Shown piece by piece: positions 52,294 through 61,330 of a DNA stretch of 64,000 bases. The translations under genes and the position numbers were made by a program. The stretch is taken from positions 194,452 through 258,451 of the forward strand of contig CAIPMU010000012.1 of the NCBI GenBank assembly GCA_903866275.1. Direction: 5' to 3'. Each line of letters starts with the position of its first letter. Positions within the stretch are counted from its first letter, which is position 1. The notes under the pieces are model-generated. The model was given only the letters and a program-made list of their open reading frames with translations, ran no database searches and was not told the DNA's origin. The DNA is from Vampirovibrio chlorellavorus. Lineage in GTDB: Bacteria; Cyanobacteriota; Vampirovibrionia; Vampirovibrionales; Vampirovibrionaceae.

Positions 52294-52767
52294 ATGCTGG
52301 AAATTGTGAAAGCCTTTCTCAGGCCGGAGGAAACCCCGCAAGCGGGGCGGTTGCAGGGACAATACTATGAGCGCACCGGTCAGTGTAACCAGTGCGGGAA
52401 GTGTTGCACCCAGATTTATCTGGTGTATGGACAGCAGACCATTAATAGTGTGGAGATGTTTGAGGCCATCAAGGCCGAGAATCCAGAATACGCTTCATTC
52501 AAGCCGTTACGGAACGAGAGTGACGAGGAGGGTTTGCAGTTTCAGTGTGTCTTGCTGCAACCGGACAACACCTGCGGGGCTTACGAGCAGCGTCCGGATT
52601 TTTGCCGGAACTACCCGTCGGAACAATCCCTGCTGATGGGCGGAAAGCTGGCCGAAGGCTGCGGTTACCAGTTTCGGTTGCTGCAGAATTTTCAGGCGGT
52701 GTTGCAGCAGGTGGCCACACACGGCCCGACCCGCTCGTTTAATCTCCTCACGGATGGTGCCGAATGA
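52294..52767 (+). CDS. YkgJ-family cysteine-cluster protein
   Basis: A 157-residue cytosolic protein of the zinc- or iron-chelating YkgJ/CxxCxxCC family. The cluster CNQCGKCC lies at residues 31-38, and further cysteines follow at FQCVLLQPDNTCGAYEQRPDFCRNYPS and EGCGYQF, the full eight-cysteine pattern. Function within the family is uncertain; metal binding is expected. The ATG at 52,294 is the first that fits the conserved region; an upstream frame open from 52,189 adds 35 residues without conservation. Its stop overlaps the start of the membrane-protein gene by four bases (ATGA), so the two are translated together. Confidence 0.8.
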   Translation: MLEIVKAFLRPEETPQAGRLQGQYYERTGQCNQCGKCCTQIYLVYGQQTINSVEMFEAIKAENPEYASFKPLRNESDEEGLQFQCVLLQPDNTCGAYEQRPDFCRNYPSEQSLLMGGKLAEGCGYQFRLLQNFQAVLQQVATHGPTRSFNLLTDGAE

Positions 52768-53870
52768 GCGTTGAATCCGGAAGCTCAATGACCGCGCCCG
52801 TGATATACCCTGCTCAGGGGAACATTACCCTACTCAGTCGGGCCTGGAATCTGTTTCGGCTGAACCTGAAAAAATGCGTGCTGGTTCTGTTGCCATCGGT
52901 ACTGTTGTCTACCCTGATTCATCTGCTGAGTATCCAACTGGCTGGTGGAAAGGTGCTGACCCAAGTCACCATGACAGAACTGATGCAAAAGTTGAAATTA
53001 AGTTTAGCCATCGTGGGCTTGAGTATTCCCAACTGTTTTTTATGGGTGTTTTGTTCCTGTGTGATCAGTCGCTATCTGTATACCGCGATCATCGGCAATC
53101 AGCCGCTGCCTCTGAAGCACTGTGTGAGGTTTGTGCTCAAAAAATGGCTGGTCCTGGGTCTTTTAACCCTGGTATTGGGTCTGGTGTTTGTGGTGATGCT
53201 TTTTATCACTATGGTGCTGTTTTATTTGGGCATTATTTTTTCTGGTTTTCTGCTGGCTTATATTGGCACTAGGCTGTTTCATTCGGTCAACACTGCGGTG
53301 AGTGCCGTGACCGCCATTGTGGTGTTGCTGGTATGGGGCTTTACGATGCTGTCCCTGATGGCGTTACTCATTTCGTTTCAAACCTTTTTGTTTGTTTTTC
53401 CCCTGATGGCCATTGCCAATGCCCCGGATGAACAGATACCCTGGTGGCCCTTAATTCGTAACAGTTACCGCGTGGTTTTTGCCAATGCTCCTCGATTAAT
53501 GGGCTTTGCCCTGGCCCAGTTTTTTCTGGCCTTGGTGATTGCTGCCGTGATTCAAAGTCCTGTGCTCATTTGGGCAGGCATTGAATACAGTCGGCTGGGG
53601 ATGAGTACACCTTTTACGGTGCCCCTGCATGTGCAAACTGTGCTCAACCTGTGGAGTACGCTGGCCAGCTTTGTTTTGATGCCCTTTCACATCAGTGCCT
53701 TTACCCTGCTCTGGTATGATTGTCAGGTGCGAAAAGAAGGGCTGGATCTGGTGCTGTGGTTCAACAGCATCCTTCAGCGTCAGGGGCGCGATCCCCAAAC
53801 CTTCAGTACGCAACTGGTCTCGCAGGTTTCTGCTGAAAGCCCGCCTCCCAGTCCAACGCCCCAGTTTTGA
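52764..53870 (+). CDS. Polytopic membrane protein of unknown function
   Basis: A 368-residue protein with six to seven membrane segments between about residues 35 and 325 (VLVLLPSVLLSTLIHLL, SLAIVGLSIPNCFLWVFC, LVLGLLTLVLGLVFVVMLFITMVLFYLGIIF and others). The pattern of an N-terminal amphipathic ALSRAWNLFRLNLKK-like helix and the ending FTLLWYDCQVRKEGLDL before a soluble tail recalls membrane proteins of the glycerophosphodiester-phosphodiesterase membrane-domain/YciC type. That comparison is from memory. It overlaps the YkgJ-type gene by four bases. The C-terminus is Ser/Pro-rich. Confidence 0.65.
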   Translation: MSVESGSSMTAPVIYPAQGNITLLSRAWNLFRLNLKKCVLVLLPSVLLSTLIHLLSIQLAGGKVLTQVTMTELMQKLKLSLAIVGLSIPNCFLWVFCSCVISRYLYTAIIGNQPLPLKHCVRFVLKKWLVLGLLTLVLGLVFVVMLFITMVLFYLGIIFSGFLLAYIGTRLFHSVNTAVSAVTAIVVLLVWGFTMLSLMALLISFQTFLFVFPLMAIANAPDEQIPWWPLIRNSYRVVFANAPRLMGFALAQFFLALVIAAVIQSPVLIWAGIEYSRLGMSTPFTVPLHVQTVLNLWSTLASFVLMPFHISAFTLLWYDCQVRKEGLDLVLWFNSILQRQGRDPQTFSTQLVSQVSAESPPPSPTPQF

Positions 53871-53941
53871 AGGCATTCAATTGTTGAATCAAACATGACA
53901 CAGCAAGCACTCCCCATTGCATCTAAAAAGGAGCCATCGCT

Positions 53942-54316
53942 ATGAGCGACTCAGTGATTCACGATGATATGAATAATAAGGTCGTTAGTATCTTTCAGCG
54001 TCATCGTCGGGGAGAGCATTTTCACTTTGAGCTGGAAGAGGGCGGGGAAATGGTGATTAGCCCCGATGGTTTTAACTATGTGAGTCTGAAGTACGAGCAC
54101 AACAACGGAAACACCGGAGAAGAAGCGCAACGGGAGATCGCCGTCAGCCGGGAGTATTTGATCAAGATGATGGAAGTGCATCACGATCCGGAGCAGGTGC
54201 GGTTGAATACCTACTATGTGCCCGGCGAGAAGCTGGAAGCCTTTATGCTCAGTCTTCCCCAACGTCCCGGCACCTTGCTGGAGGTCCGTCAGATTTTGCC
54301 GGATCACACGGCTTGA
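53942..54316 (+). CDS. Small soluble protein of unknown function
   Basis: A 124-residue acidic protein without signal peptide. It begins with an extended SDSVIHDDMNNKVVSIFQRHRRG segment, continues with strands (EHFHFELEEGGEMVISPDGFNYVSLKYEHNN) and helices (AQREIAVSREYLIKMMEVHHD), and ends with LRPGTLLEVRQIL-like sequence. AAGGAG stands eight bases before the ATG, so it is probably translated well. It follows the membrane-protein gene by 71 bases and may belong to the same transcript. No family recognised. Confidence 0.55.
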   Translation: MSDSVIHDDMNNKVVSIFQRHRRGEHFHFELEEGGEMVISPDGFNYVSLKYEHNNGNTGEEAQREIAVSREYLIKMMEVHHDPEQVRLNTYYVPGEKLEAFMLSLPQRPGTLLEVRQILPDHTA

Positions 54317-54342
54317 TTCGTTGACCGGAAGCGGGTGAGGTT

Positions 54343-55605
54343 TTAACTTGCCGAGTGGATTTTTAGCCCAGCGCAAAGTGCATCGCTGAGGCGGGAGGGG
54401 TTGATTTCCGTGAGACAAAGTTGTTGCGGGAGCGGGCATTCGGACTTGAAACAGGGCGCGCAGGGCACCGGGTGTTCAAATATCTGGATTTCGGGGTTGA
54501 TTTTGGGTCCGGGCGGGTGCCACAGGGGGGCGGGATACTGGCCGCTCATGGGGGTAAATACTGGTTTGTGCAGCAGGCCTGCCATGTGCATGGCGCCGGT
54601 GTCGTTGGACAACACCGCAGTTGCCTGATGAAGGATGCTCCAGGTTTGGGCCAGCGATAACTGTCCCGCCAGATTGACGATTTGGCCCGGCAGATCGTGG
54701 GCGATGTCGGCGTTTAGGCTTTGCTCCTGAGCATTGCCCAGTAACACGATTTGCACCGATGGAATCTCGTTCAGCACTTGCGTCAGGACCGCCCGAAACG
54801 CGCTGACGGGCCAGCGCTTGATGGCCAGTTTGGCCCCGGCATTCACCACCAGAAGGGGTGCATCGGGTTTCAGGCCCAGTTGATTCAGCATCTCCGGCTG
54901 GGGGGATTGAAAATAGCTTAAGGCGTCCGCTGCTGAGGCATGGGGATCATTGGGCCGGGGAGTGGCGGGCGGTGGGGTCTGAATGTCCCAGCCTTGCAAG
55001 CCGGTTTGCACCAGAGTCAGCAACCAGTCACTGGTGCGGGGCAGGGTATGATGTTTGATGTACGTCCGTTTGAAAAATTCCGGCAGCAGCACCGTAAACC
55101 CCGTGGCCCGTCGGCTACCGAACAGGCGGGCCAGCAGCACTTCCCGGTACCCCCGGAAAATGCCCTGCATGGTCACGGGCAAGCTCACCCAGGCGTCAAT
55201 AGATTGGGGCTGCTGTGACGTATGATCCTGCGTTTGCAGGCGGGTCTTTAATGATGCAAATCCCGTCCAGCTTCGTAGCTCGGCGGGATAGTACGACACG
55301 ATCTTATCCACCAGACCGGGAAACGCGCTCAGGACATCTGCAGCACCGGGCAAATCCGGTTGACCGGCTGAGGTCAGCAAGGTGATCTTCGCGTCGGGAA
55401 AAGCACTTCTGACTGCGGCCATGGCCGGAATGGCGACCACCGTATCCCCGATGTTGCCCACCCGGTAAATTACGACATGGCGAATGGGCTCCGTCCAGCG
55501 GCGTCGGGGGAAGAGCAGTCCGCTGAAAAGTTTCAGCGCGGTGTGATCATCCCACAAATTATAGCGGGCCAGTCCGAGCAATAAGGGTTCCCAAATCGCG
55601 CCCAT
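54343..55605 (-). CDS. Glycosyltransferase family 9 (heptosyltransferase-like)
   Basis: A 420-residue enzyme of the ADP-heptose:LPS heptosyltransferase family (GT9, GT-B fold). RHVVIYRVGNIGDTVVAIPAMAAVRSAFPDAKITLLT is the diagnostic N-terminal Rossmann segment. The C-terminal half has LVVNAGAKLAIKRWPVSAFRAVL, LVNLAGQLSLAQTWSILHQATAVLSNDTGAMHMAGLLHKPVFT, the sugar-nucleotide site of the family, and cysteine-containing HPVPCAPCFKSECP near the end. It transfers a heptose or other sugar to a lipid-linked or LPS acceptor in the cytoplasm. The gene directly follows the bi-domain oxidoreductase gene (three bases), so both are cotranscribed. Confidence 0.85.
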   Translation of the reverse strand: MGAIWEPLLLGLARYNLWDDHTALKLFSGLLFPRRRWTEPIRHVVIYRVGNIGDTVVAIPAMAAVRSAFPDAKITLLTSAGQPDLPGAADVLSAFPGLVDKIVSYYPAELRSWTGFASLKTRLQTQDHTSQQPQSIDAWVSLPVTMQGIFRGYREVLLARLFGSRRATGFTVLLPEFFKRTYIKHHTLPRTSDWLLTLVQTGLQGWDIQTPPPATPRPNDPHASAADALSYFQSPQPEMLNQLGLKPDAPLLVVNAGAKLAIKRWPVSAFRAVLTQVLNEIPSVQIVLLGNAQEQSLNADIAHDLPGQIVNLAGQLSLAQTWSILHQATAVLSNDTGAMHMAGLLHKPVFTPMSGQYPAPLWHPPGPKINPEIQIFEHPVPCAPCFKSECPLPQQLCLTEINPSRLSDALCAGLKIHSAS

Positions 55606-55608
55606 GCC

Positions 55609-57882
55609 TTAGTATCCATAACGGTTTAAATCAATGGTCACCTGGCTCTGGCTTTGTAGGGCGTCCAGAATGGCGAAGGTGGTTTCGCTGGTGAGTAGCA
55701 GGGATTCCACCGGAATGGCCGGTGTGCCACGGCGTAAGCTCTCGGCCCACGCCCGAAGTTCGGCGGCGTGCCCTTTATCCTGCTTGGAGAGCTTTTGGGT
55801 GGTTATTTTGCCCCCCTGGGCCAGCCGGAGCTGTTTGAAATCGTCCAGCTCTGCCCACAGGCCGGGGGCGTTCACTTCAATGCGCTCCTTGCCCAGTGTG
55901 GCGGCGGTACCGGCATCCAGTCGCATCCAGTAGTTGATCTGCGCGACCGAGCCCCCGGAGAAGGCAAGCTGGATGTTCACATCCGGATTCAGCCCGTCGC
56001 CTGCGGATTGCGCGTTGACTTGCACTGGTTTTTCCCCGGTGATGAACTGGCACCAGTCCACAAAGTGGCACAGCTCGCCCACGATTCTCCCGCCGTGCTG
56101 ATGCACCCAGCTGTCTTCGGGGATGTGTCCTGCCAGCACCCGGTAGCGAATGGACAGCGGCACGGCCATGGCCGTTTTGTTTGAATCTTTGTCTGAGCTT
56201 TGGTCTGCGTTCGGGTTGGCCTCTTTCGAGCCCCGATTCAGGGCTTGATTCAACGCAATACTCAACGGGGCAAAGCGTCGGTTATAGCCCACCATCACTT
56301 GCATCTTGGGCGCGGACTGCATGGCCTGTATGCAGGCTTTCAGGCCGTCCCGGTGGGTGGCCAGCGGTTTTTCCACAAACACGTGACGTCCGGCGGCCAG
56401 TGCCTGGGTGAGCAGCCCGGCATGGCTGTCGTGGCGGGTGGCGATGAGTACCGCCTGTGTGGTGGCGTCTGCCCATATCGCGTTGACATCGGTGGCGCAA
56501 AAGGCGAAATTCCCCTGACGTGCCGCATTTTTGGTCGATAATCCCGAAGCGGACACCAGTCCTCGCAGTTGCAGGGGTGGTTGTTGTCGGGTGAGGGGTT
56601 GCAGCAGGGGCAGCAAGGTTCCCGTTAAAAAGTTACCCGCACCGATCACGCTAATGCCCAGCGTGTCTGTGCTCGGCACCGCCACCGTGTTCGGGGTCTG
56701 AGAACTAAGCCAGAGCATGCGGTCTTCGGCGGGCGTTAGGGATGCCTGAGGCTGGGGGTAGGTCAGCACAATACCCAGGGGTTGCGGACGAATCTCCGGG
56801 TTGGTGAGGATGTCGTAGGCCTGCGCTGCATCCGCAATGGGGATGCGGTGATCGATTAAAGGTTTTAAATTCAACTGGCCCTCGGCCGCCAGTTTCAGGA
56901 AGGTCGCCATGTTGTCCCGCTCCGTCCAGCGGACGTAACTGGCCGGGTAGTCCTGCCCGTGGGTTTCGTACTGCTCATCGTAGCGTCCCGGCCCATAGGA
57001 GCGGGAGATGATTACGGACAGTTCCTTTCGGTAATAGACGCTGCGGGGGACGTTCAATCCTACATCACCGACCACGACCACTTTGCCCCGTTCCCGGCAC
57101 AGTTCGCCCGCCAGAATGATGGGGTCCTGCGAGGGTGTGGCTGCCGTGATCAGGACCTGATCGGCCCCCAACCCGCCGGTGAGTTTTAAAATGGCTTCAC
57201 TCAAACCGGGATGACTCCGCTTCAGGGCATGCGTCATGCCCAGTTCCCGCGCCAAACTAAGGCGGCTTTCATCCAGATCAATCCCGATCGGGATGCCCCC
57301 GTGGGCCCGCACCAGTTGGGCGGTGAGTTGACCGATTAGGCCCAGTCCGATAATCAGGACAGTTTCACCCAGTCCAATCTGCGCCTGACGGACCCCGTGC
57401 AGGGCGATGGAACCGGGGGCCACAAAGCTGGCCTCTTCAAAACTCAAACCATCCGGGATGGGCACACATAAATTTTTAGGGATGTACAGGACCTCGGCAT
57501 GGTTGGCAAACTGCGCCCCGGCACAGGCCACCCGATCGCCCGGTCGAATGCCCGGCATGTCCGGGCTGACTTCCCGCACCACCCCGGCGGCGCTATAGCC
57601 CAGGGGAATGGGGTTTTCCAGTTTGCGACGGGCCAGTTGCAGGGTGTCGATCACGCCCACCTGTTTCATCTTCCGCAGGAGCAACTGCACCCGCTCGGGT
57701 TGAGACAATACTTTCGCAATGATCCCCTTGCGGGCAAAGGACACCGCCGCGCGTTCCGTGCCGGGGCTGATCAGCGAGGCGGCGGTTTGCACCAGCACAC
57801 CGGTACCCCGCAGCAACGGCGCTGGTACTTCTTCCACGCACAAGGTTTTGCTCATATAGGATTCCTGGAACACCTGTCTCAT
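55609..57882 (-). CDS. Bi-domain oxidoreductase: zinc-type alcohol dehydrogenase fused to Gfo/Idh/MocA
   Basis: A 757-residue fusion. Residues 1-370 are a medium-chain dehydrogenase domain: VLVQTAASLISPGTERAAV, GYSAAGVVREVSPDMPGIRPGDRVACAG and the NAD-binding VLIIGLGLIGQLTAQLVRAHG. Residues about 408-757 are a Gfo/Idh/MocA domain: ISVIGAGNFLTGTLLPLL, FVEKPLATHRDGLKACIQ and GGRIVGELCHFVDWCQFITG. Such two-domain enzymes occur in polysaccharide clusters, where they modify nucleotide sugars or a glycan. A Ser/Asn/Asp insertion (about 570-585) is unusual. The gene lies three bases before the GT9 gene, and the YdcF-type and GT4 genes precede it, all on the minus strand. Confidence 0.88.
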   Translation of the reverse strand: MRQVFQESYMSKTLCVEEVPAPLLRGTGVLVQTAASLISPGTERAAVSFARKGIIAKVLSQPERVQLLLRKMKQVGVIDTLQLARRKLENPIPLGYSAAGVVREVSPDMPGIRPGDRVACAGAQFANHAEVLYIPKNLCVPIPDGLSFEEASFVAPGSIALHGVRQAQIGLGETVLIIGLGLIGQLTAQLVRAHGGIPIGIDLDESRLSLARELGMTHALKRSHPGLSEAILKLTGGLGADQVLITAATPSQDPIILAGELCRERGKVVVVGDVGLNVPRSVYYRKELSVIISRSYGPGRYDEQYETHGQDYPASYVRWTERDNMATFLKLAAEGQLNLKPLIDHRIPIADAAQAYDILTNPEIRPQPLGIVLTYPQPQASLTPAEDRMLWLSSQTPNTVAVPSTDTLGISVIGAGNFLTGTLLPLLQPLTRQQPPLQLRGLVSASGLSTKNAARQGNFAFCATDVNAIWADATTQAVLIATRHDSHAGLLTQALAAGRHVFVEKPLATHRDGLKACIQAMQSAPKMQVMVGYNRRFAPLSIALNQALNRGSKEANPNADQSSDKDSNKTAMAVPLSIRYRVLAGHIPEDSWVHQHGGRIVGELCHFVDWCQFITGEKPVQVNAQSAGDGLNPDVNIQLAFSGGSVAQINYWMRLDAGTAATLGKERIEVNAPGLWAELDDFKQLRLAQGGKITTQKLSKQDKGHAAELRAWAESLRRGTPAIPVESLLLTSETTFAILDALQSQSQVTIDLNRYGY

Positions 57883-57976
57883 CGATTAAATCTCATCTAT
57901 CTCATCAATAATTTCATTCGCAACACGGGTAGGGGGATGGGGTTGATTGGCCCTCTGTGTGGCTGGCGCCCTATCG

Positions 57977-58699
57977 TTATATATAACCGTACCATCGGTA
58001 CTTGATGAGTGCGCCGTACTCATAGAGGAGTCTTTGCAGATTGGCCACCCGATTGGGGTCCAGCCATTCCTCATGGAAGGGTGGATAATCCGGTATCTGC
58101 ACCGGGTAGGCCTGAATGCCCTGATGGGTCAGGGTCAGGAGGGCACGGCGCATGTGACTGTCAGAAGTCACCAGCAAGGCGGTTTTCCAGCCGTGGGCCC
58201 GCATGATGGCTTTGACATGCAAGGCATTGTCGTTGGTGGTGTCGGCGGTGTTGTCCATCAGGAGCGCACTGGGCGGTACCCGGAGCAGTTGCGCCAGATG
58301 GGCGTGGCAACGGGCTTCGGGATAGGGCGGCTGGCTGTATAACCCGCTGATGAGTAGTTGGCCGCTGCGACTGTACCCTTCCCGCCAGAGTTCTGCGGCA
58401 AAGCCTTCCCGCATGAAGGCGTGTGGATGGGCGTGGCATTGGCTGAGCAATGTGGCGGAAAACACCACAATTACGTCCGCCCGGTGGCGATTGTCCTGCA
58501 CATGCAACAGGCGTTCCATCAGGTTGATGTGGGGAGAGATGCAGGCCAGCGCGATCAGGGTTAGCAGGGCGGCACCCAACGCCACCCCGGGAAAGGCTGC
58601 TGTGCAGGCCCGACCGAAATTTTCGAACAACCCGATGAGGGTTTGGGTGAGTGGTTGACCTCGACTAGCGCCGGGTTTGGACGGGTCGAACTCAGGCAT
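57977..58699 (-). CDS. YdcF-family (DUF218) membrane-anchored protein
   Basis: About 240 residues. One membrane segment (GVALGAALLTLIALACISPHINL) is followed by a DUF218 domain: ADVIVVFSATL, LISGLYSQPP, NTADTTNDNALHVKAIMRAHGW and LLVTSDSHMRRALLTLTHQGIQAYP. The family includes the ElyC/SanA proteins, linked to envelope and exopolysaccharide biogenesis, but the reaction is unknown. The start at 58,699 overlaps the stop of the GT4 gene by eight bases, which supports one polysaccharide operon; an earlier in-frame ATG at 58,897 would put 66 residues inside that gene and is rejected. Confidence 0.8.
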   Translation of the reverse strand: MPEFDPSKPGASRGQPLTQTLIGLFENFGRACTAAFPGVALGAALLTLIALACISPHINLMERLLHVQDNRHRADVIVVFSATLLSQCHAHPHAFMREGFAAELWREGYSRSGQLLISGLYSQPPYPEARCHAHLAQLLRVPPSALLMDNTADTTNDNALHVKAIMRAHGWKTALLVTSDSHMRRALLTLTHQGIQAYPVQIPDYPPFHEEWLDPNRVANLQRLLYEYGALIKYRWYGYI

Positions 58700-60014
58700 C
58701 GGGAAACTCGCTCCAGCTTTGAGAACCCACGAGGCGGTTTTGAAGCATCTGAAACAATCGGTCCTCAAAAATATCGGCAATTTGTCGCCAGGTGGCGTAA
58801 TGGCTGACATGATCGTAGGCCGCCTCGCCCAGCGCGCGGGCCAGATCGGGGCGCTCCAGCACATGCGTGAGGGATTGCTCCAGCGCGTTGGCATCACGGG
58901 CAGGAATCAGCAGGCCGTTTTCGTAATGTCGAATCACATCCCGTAAGCCCGGTGCTTCCTCGGCAATGACGGGTAGCGATCCGGCCATGGCCTCTAGCAG
59001 GGAGAGGGGCACACCGCCTTCCAGCGCGGCGGGTTGCAGATAGACATCGTGTTGTTGAAAGAGGGCGATTCGGGCCGCCTCGCTCACGGAGGGCAGAACG
59101 GTCAGGGTGTCCTGGCAGGGGGCTGGCAGTATGGCCCGCAAGGCCTCACCTTGTGAACCGGCCTGGGCAATGGTGAGTTTCAGAAGGGGGTGAGTTTGCT
59201 GCACCCGCTGCAGGGCATCCGCCAGCTGTTGCGGATCACTCGCCCAGGGGCCTAGCATCAGGAGTCGGGGCGCCTGTTTTTGATAGCTGGAATCGTTGCT
59301 CTCGTTTTCTGGTCTGGGGTGACGCTGGGGATGGTAAAACACTTTTGCGACACCACTGGGCAGATACAGCAATTGTTTGGGTTGAACGTGCGGATGCTCA
59401 GCCAGCACCCGCAGCGGGGCTTCCGTGGTGTTGAAAAAATGGGCGTCGTGGGTGGTCAGCACCTGCTGGCAAAGCCATTGATGTACTGACTGGCGAGGTA
59501 ACCATAATGTCCGGGCAGTCTGGGGTTTGGCGTGATCCGAAGGTTTCGGAGCATGGTGAGAATCTTCTGGGTGATCACCAGAGACTTCTGTACCCGGTGT
59601 TGCAAATGGCGAGGCGGCAGCCCCATCGGGCCAATTTGCCCGATGGCTTTGTAAGGTGGTGTGCCCGCCATGCCAGGCCAGCAGACGGGTTTGGCTGGGC
59701 AGGATGAATCGCCGCATAGCGGCCAATGCCCATCCCAATGTGCCAGCGGTCAGAATGAAATTATACTGCCGTTCCCGACAAGCCCCACTGATGCGGGTCA
59801 ACAGCCCCATGCCCCGACGCACGGTCTGCCAAGCATCGGGGGTGATCGGTGGGATACCCGCTTGTTCCGTTTTTGAATCGGATTCCCCATGCGGTTCTAT
59901 ATAGTAGTCGATCGTATGGCCGCGCCGACTGAGTTCCTCGCTCAACGCCCGGAACAGCCGAAAGGCATCCCGTGGGGGATGTTCAGGCGAGGGCGAGACA
60001 ATGAGCAGTTTCAT
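58692..60014 (-). CDS. Glycosyltransferase family 4 (group 1)
   Basis: A 440-residue GT-B glycosyltransferase. MKLLIVSPSPEHPPRDAFRLFRALSEELSRRGH is the usual start, and the C-terminal domain has PRLLMLGPWASDPQQLADAL, LTVLPSVSEAARIALFQQHDVYLQPAALEGGVPLSLLEAMAGSLPVIAEEAPGLRDVI, with the EGGVPLSLLEAMA motif of the GT4 family binding the sugar nucleotide. A polar His-rich insert (about residues 130-165) is not conserved. It is probably the first gene of the minus-strand polysaccharide operon ending at 54,343. The sugar transferred is unknown. Confidence 0.85.
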   Translation of the reverse strand: MKLLIVSPSPEHPPRDAFRLFRALSEELSRRGHTIDYYIEPHGESDSKTEQAGIPPITPDAWQTVRRGMGLLTRISGACRERQYNFILTAGTLGWALAAMRRFILPSQTRLLAWHGGHTTLQSHRANWPDGAAASPFATPGTEVSGDHPEDSHHAPKPSDHAKPQTARTLWLPRQSVHQWLCQQVLTTHDAHFFNTTEAPLRVLAEHPHVQPKQLLYLPSGVAKVFYHPQRHPRPENESNDSSYQKQAPRLLMLGPWASDPQQLADALQRVQQTHPLLKLTIAQAGSQGEALRAILPAPCQDTLTVLPSVSEAARIALFQQHDVYLQPAALEGGVPLSLLEAMAGSLPVIAEEAPGLRDVIRHYENGLLIPARDANALEQSLTHVLERPDLARALGEAAYDHVSHYATWRQIADIFEDRLFQMLQNRLVGSQSWSEFPDA

Positions 60015-60306
60015 GGCAACAGTTTCATGGGGTTACTTTGGACGGGGGCTTTTGACGTGATTGATGTCTTTAGAGGGTGAAAACTTAACCCGTATTTCTG
60101 GAATCTTACTGTATTTGCCGATCAGACTGAGCCCTCCGCCCAGTGGAGCCCGGAGAGGGATGGGGCCAAGTGTCAGTCTCCGACTGCAAGCATCATGGAT
60201 TTCCGATGTGGACTCAATGCGATTTCCACGATCAGGACTCATGCATTTGAAGGAAATTTAGGGCGCCCTTTTTTCAGGAATGAACTTTGCCGTTTAAAAT
60301 CAGAAC

Positions 60307-61086
60307 ATGATGAATCAATTGCAGGATAAACATGTGGAAGTAAGTGCGCCAACAACTTCGGTTGCCTACTTTGATACGGCATCCACGGCCTGGAGTTTAC
60401 GTTATCAGGAAAGTCGCCATTTTCAGGAACGCTTGCAAAAAGTGCTGAACTGGATGGCCGCCTATCCGCCCTTTCTGGATGTGCTGGATTATGGCTGCGG
60501 CAGTGGTGTCTTACTCAAGGCCTTATCGGCGGCAGGATATAATTTAACCGGCGTGGATCTTTCTGCCGGGATGCTGGAAGAAGCCCACCGCTGCATGGAA
60601 AGTGTCCCGCAACGGGAACGGGCTCGGCTGTTTCGGGTGAACGAACACTTTGAAAGCCCCCATGTTGAACAGCAGTACGATGGCATTTTCTGTCTCGGCG
60701 TGCTGGAGTATCTGGACGATCCCACGGCCCTGATGGCGCACCTGAACAGCCTGCTAAAACCCGGTGGGTTTTTAATGCTCTCCGTGCCCAACCAAAGCAG
60801 TGTTCTGCGTGGGATGGAGCGCTGGATTTACAATAACGCGGTCTGGTTTCGTCCGTTTGGTCTGTTTCCGCACCTGACCGGAAAAGATAACTATTTGCAG
60901 CATCAGCGGCATCAGTTCACGGTCAAGGAACTCAGCAGTCAGCTGGAGCCCTGGGGTTTATCTCTGAAGCGGACGCATTTCCATGTAGCCCCCGCTTTGC
61001 TGAAAAGCTTTGAACACTCGCCCGCCTTCGGGATGAGTGTGATCACCGAATGGGTCAAGCCGACGGTGAAAAAGAGCGCTTTTTAA
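60307..61086 (+). CDS. Class I SAM-dependent methyltransferase
   Basis: A 259-residue methyltransferase. Motif I is VLDYGCGSGVLLKALSAAG (residues 59-77), motif II VDLSAGMLEEAHR, and post-motif YDGIFCLGVLEYLDD, GGFLMLSVPNQSSVLRG. This resembles UbiG/methyltransferase-type-11 enzymes and those that methylate sugars or lipid intermediates in glycan clusters. The acceptor is not known. The two adjacent ATGs at 60,307 and 60,310 are equivalent. Placement between divergent GT4 and the Wzc-like gene makes a polysaccharide role likely. Confidence 0.82.
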   Translation: MMNQLQDKHVEVSAPTTSVAYFDTASTAWSLRYQESRHFQERLQKVLNWMAAYPPFLDVLDYGCGSGVLLKALSAAGYNLTGVDLSAGMLEEAHRCMESVPQRERARLFRVNEHFESPHVEQQYDGIFCLGVLEYLDDPTALMAHLNSLLKPGGFLMLSVPNQSSVLRGMERWIYNNAVWFRPFGLFPHLTGKDNYLQHQRHQFTVKELSSQLEPWGLSLKRTHFHVAPALLKSFEHSPAFGMSVITEWVKPTVKKSAF

Positions 61087-61330
61087 GCGCGATTCATCTT
61101 TCAAGTGTGAGCGTTGAGCACTGAGAATCCCGTGCGGGTTGAACTCGTGGCGGTTGGGATGTTTTGATGGATCCGGTGGCCATTGCAGGCGATGCGGCGC
61201 GTCCTGTGGATGAGGGAGAGAACGAGGGGTTTATCCATTGAGCCGTTGATGTGGTCTTGCTTGTTCGGTTGTTAAACTGCGAGTAGAAGTACTTCCGGTT
61301 CGTATTTTTTCCTGGGACGCGTGTTTCATT

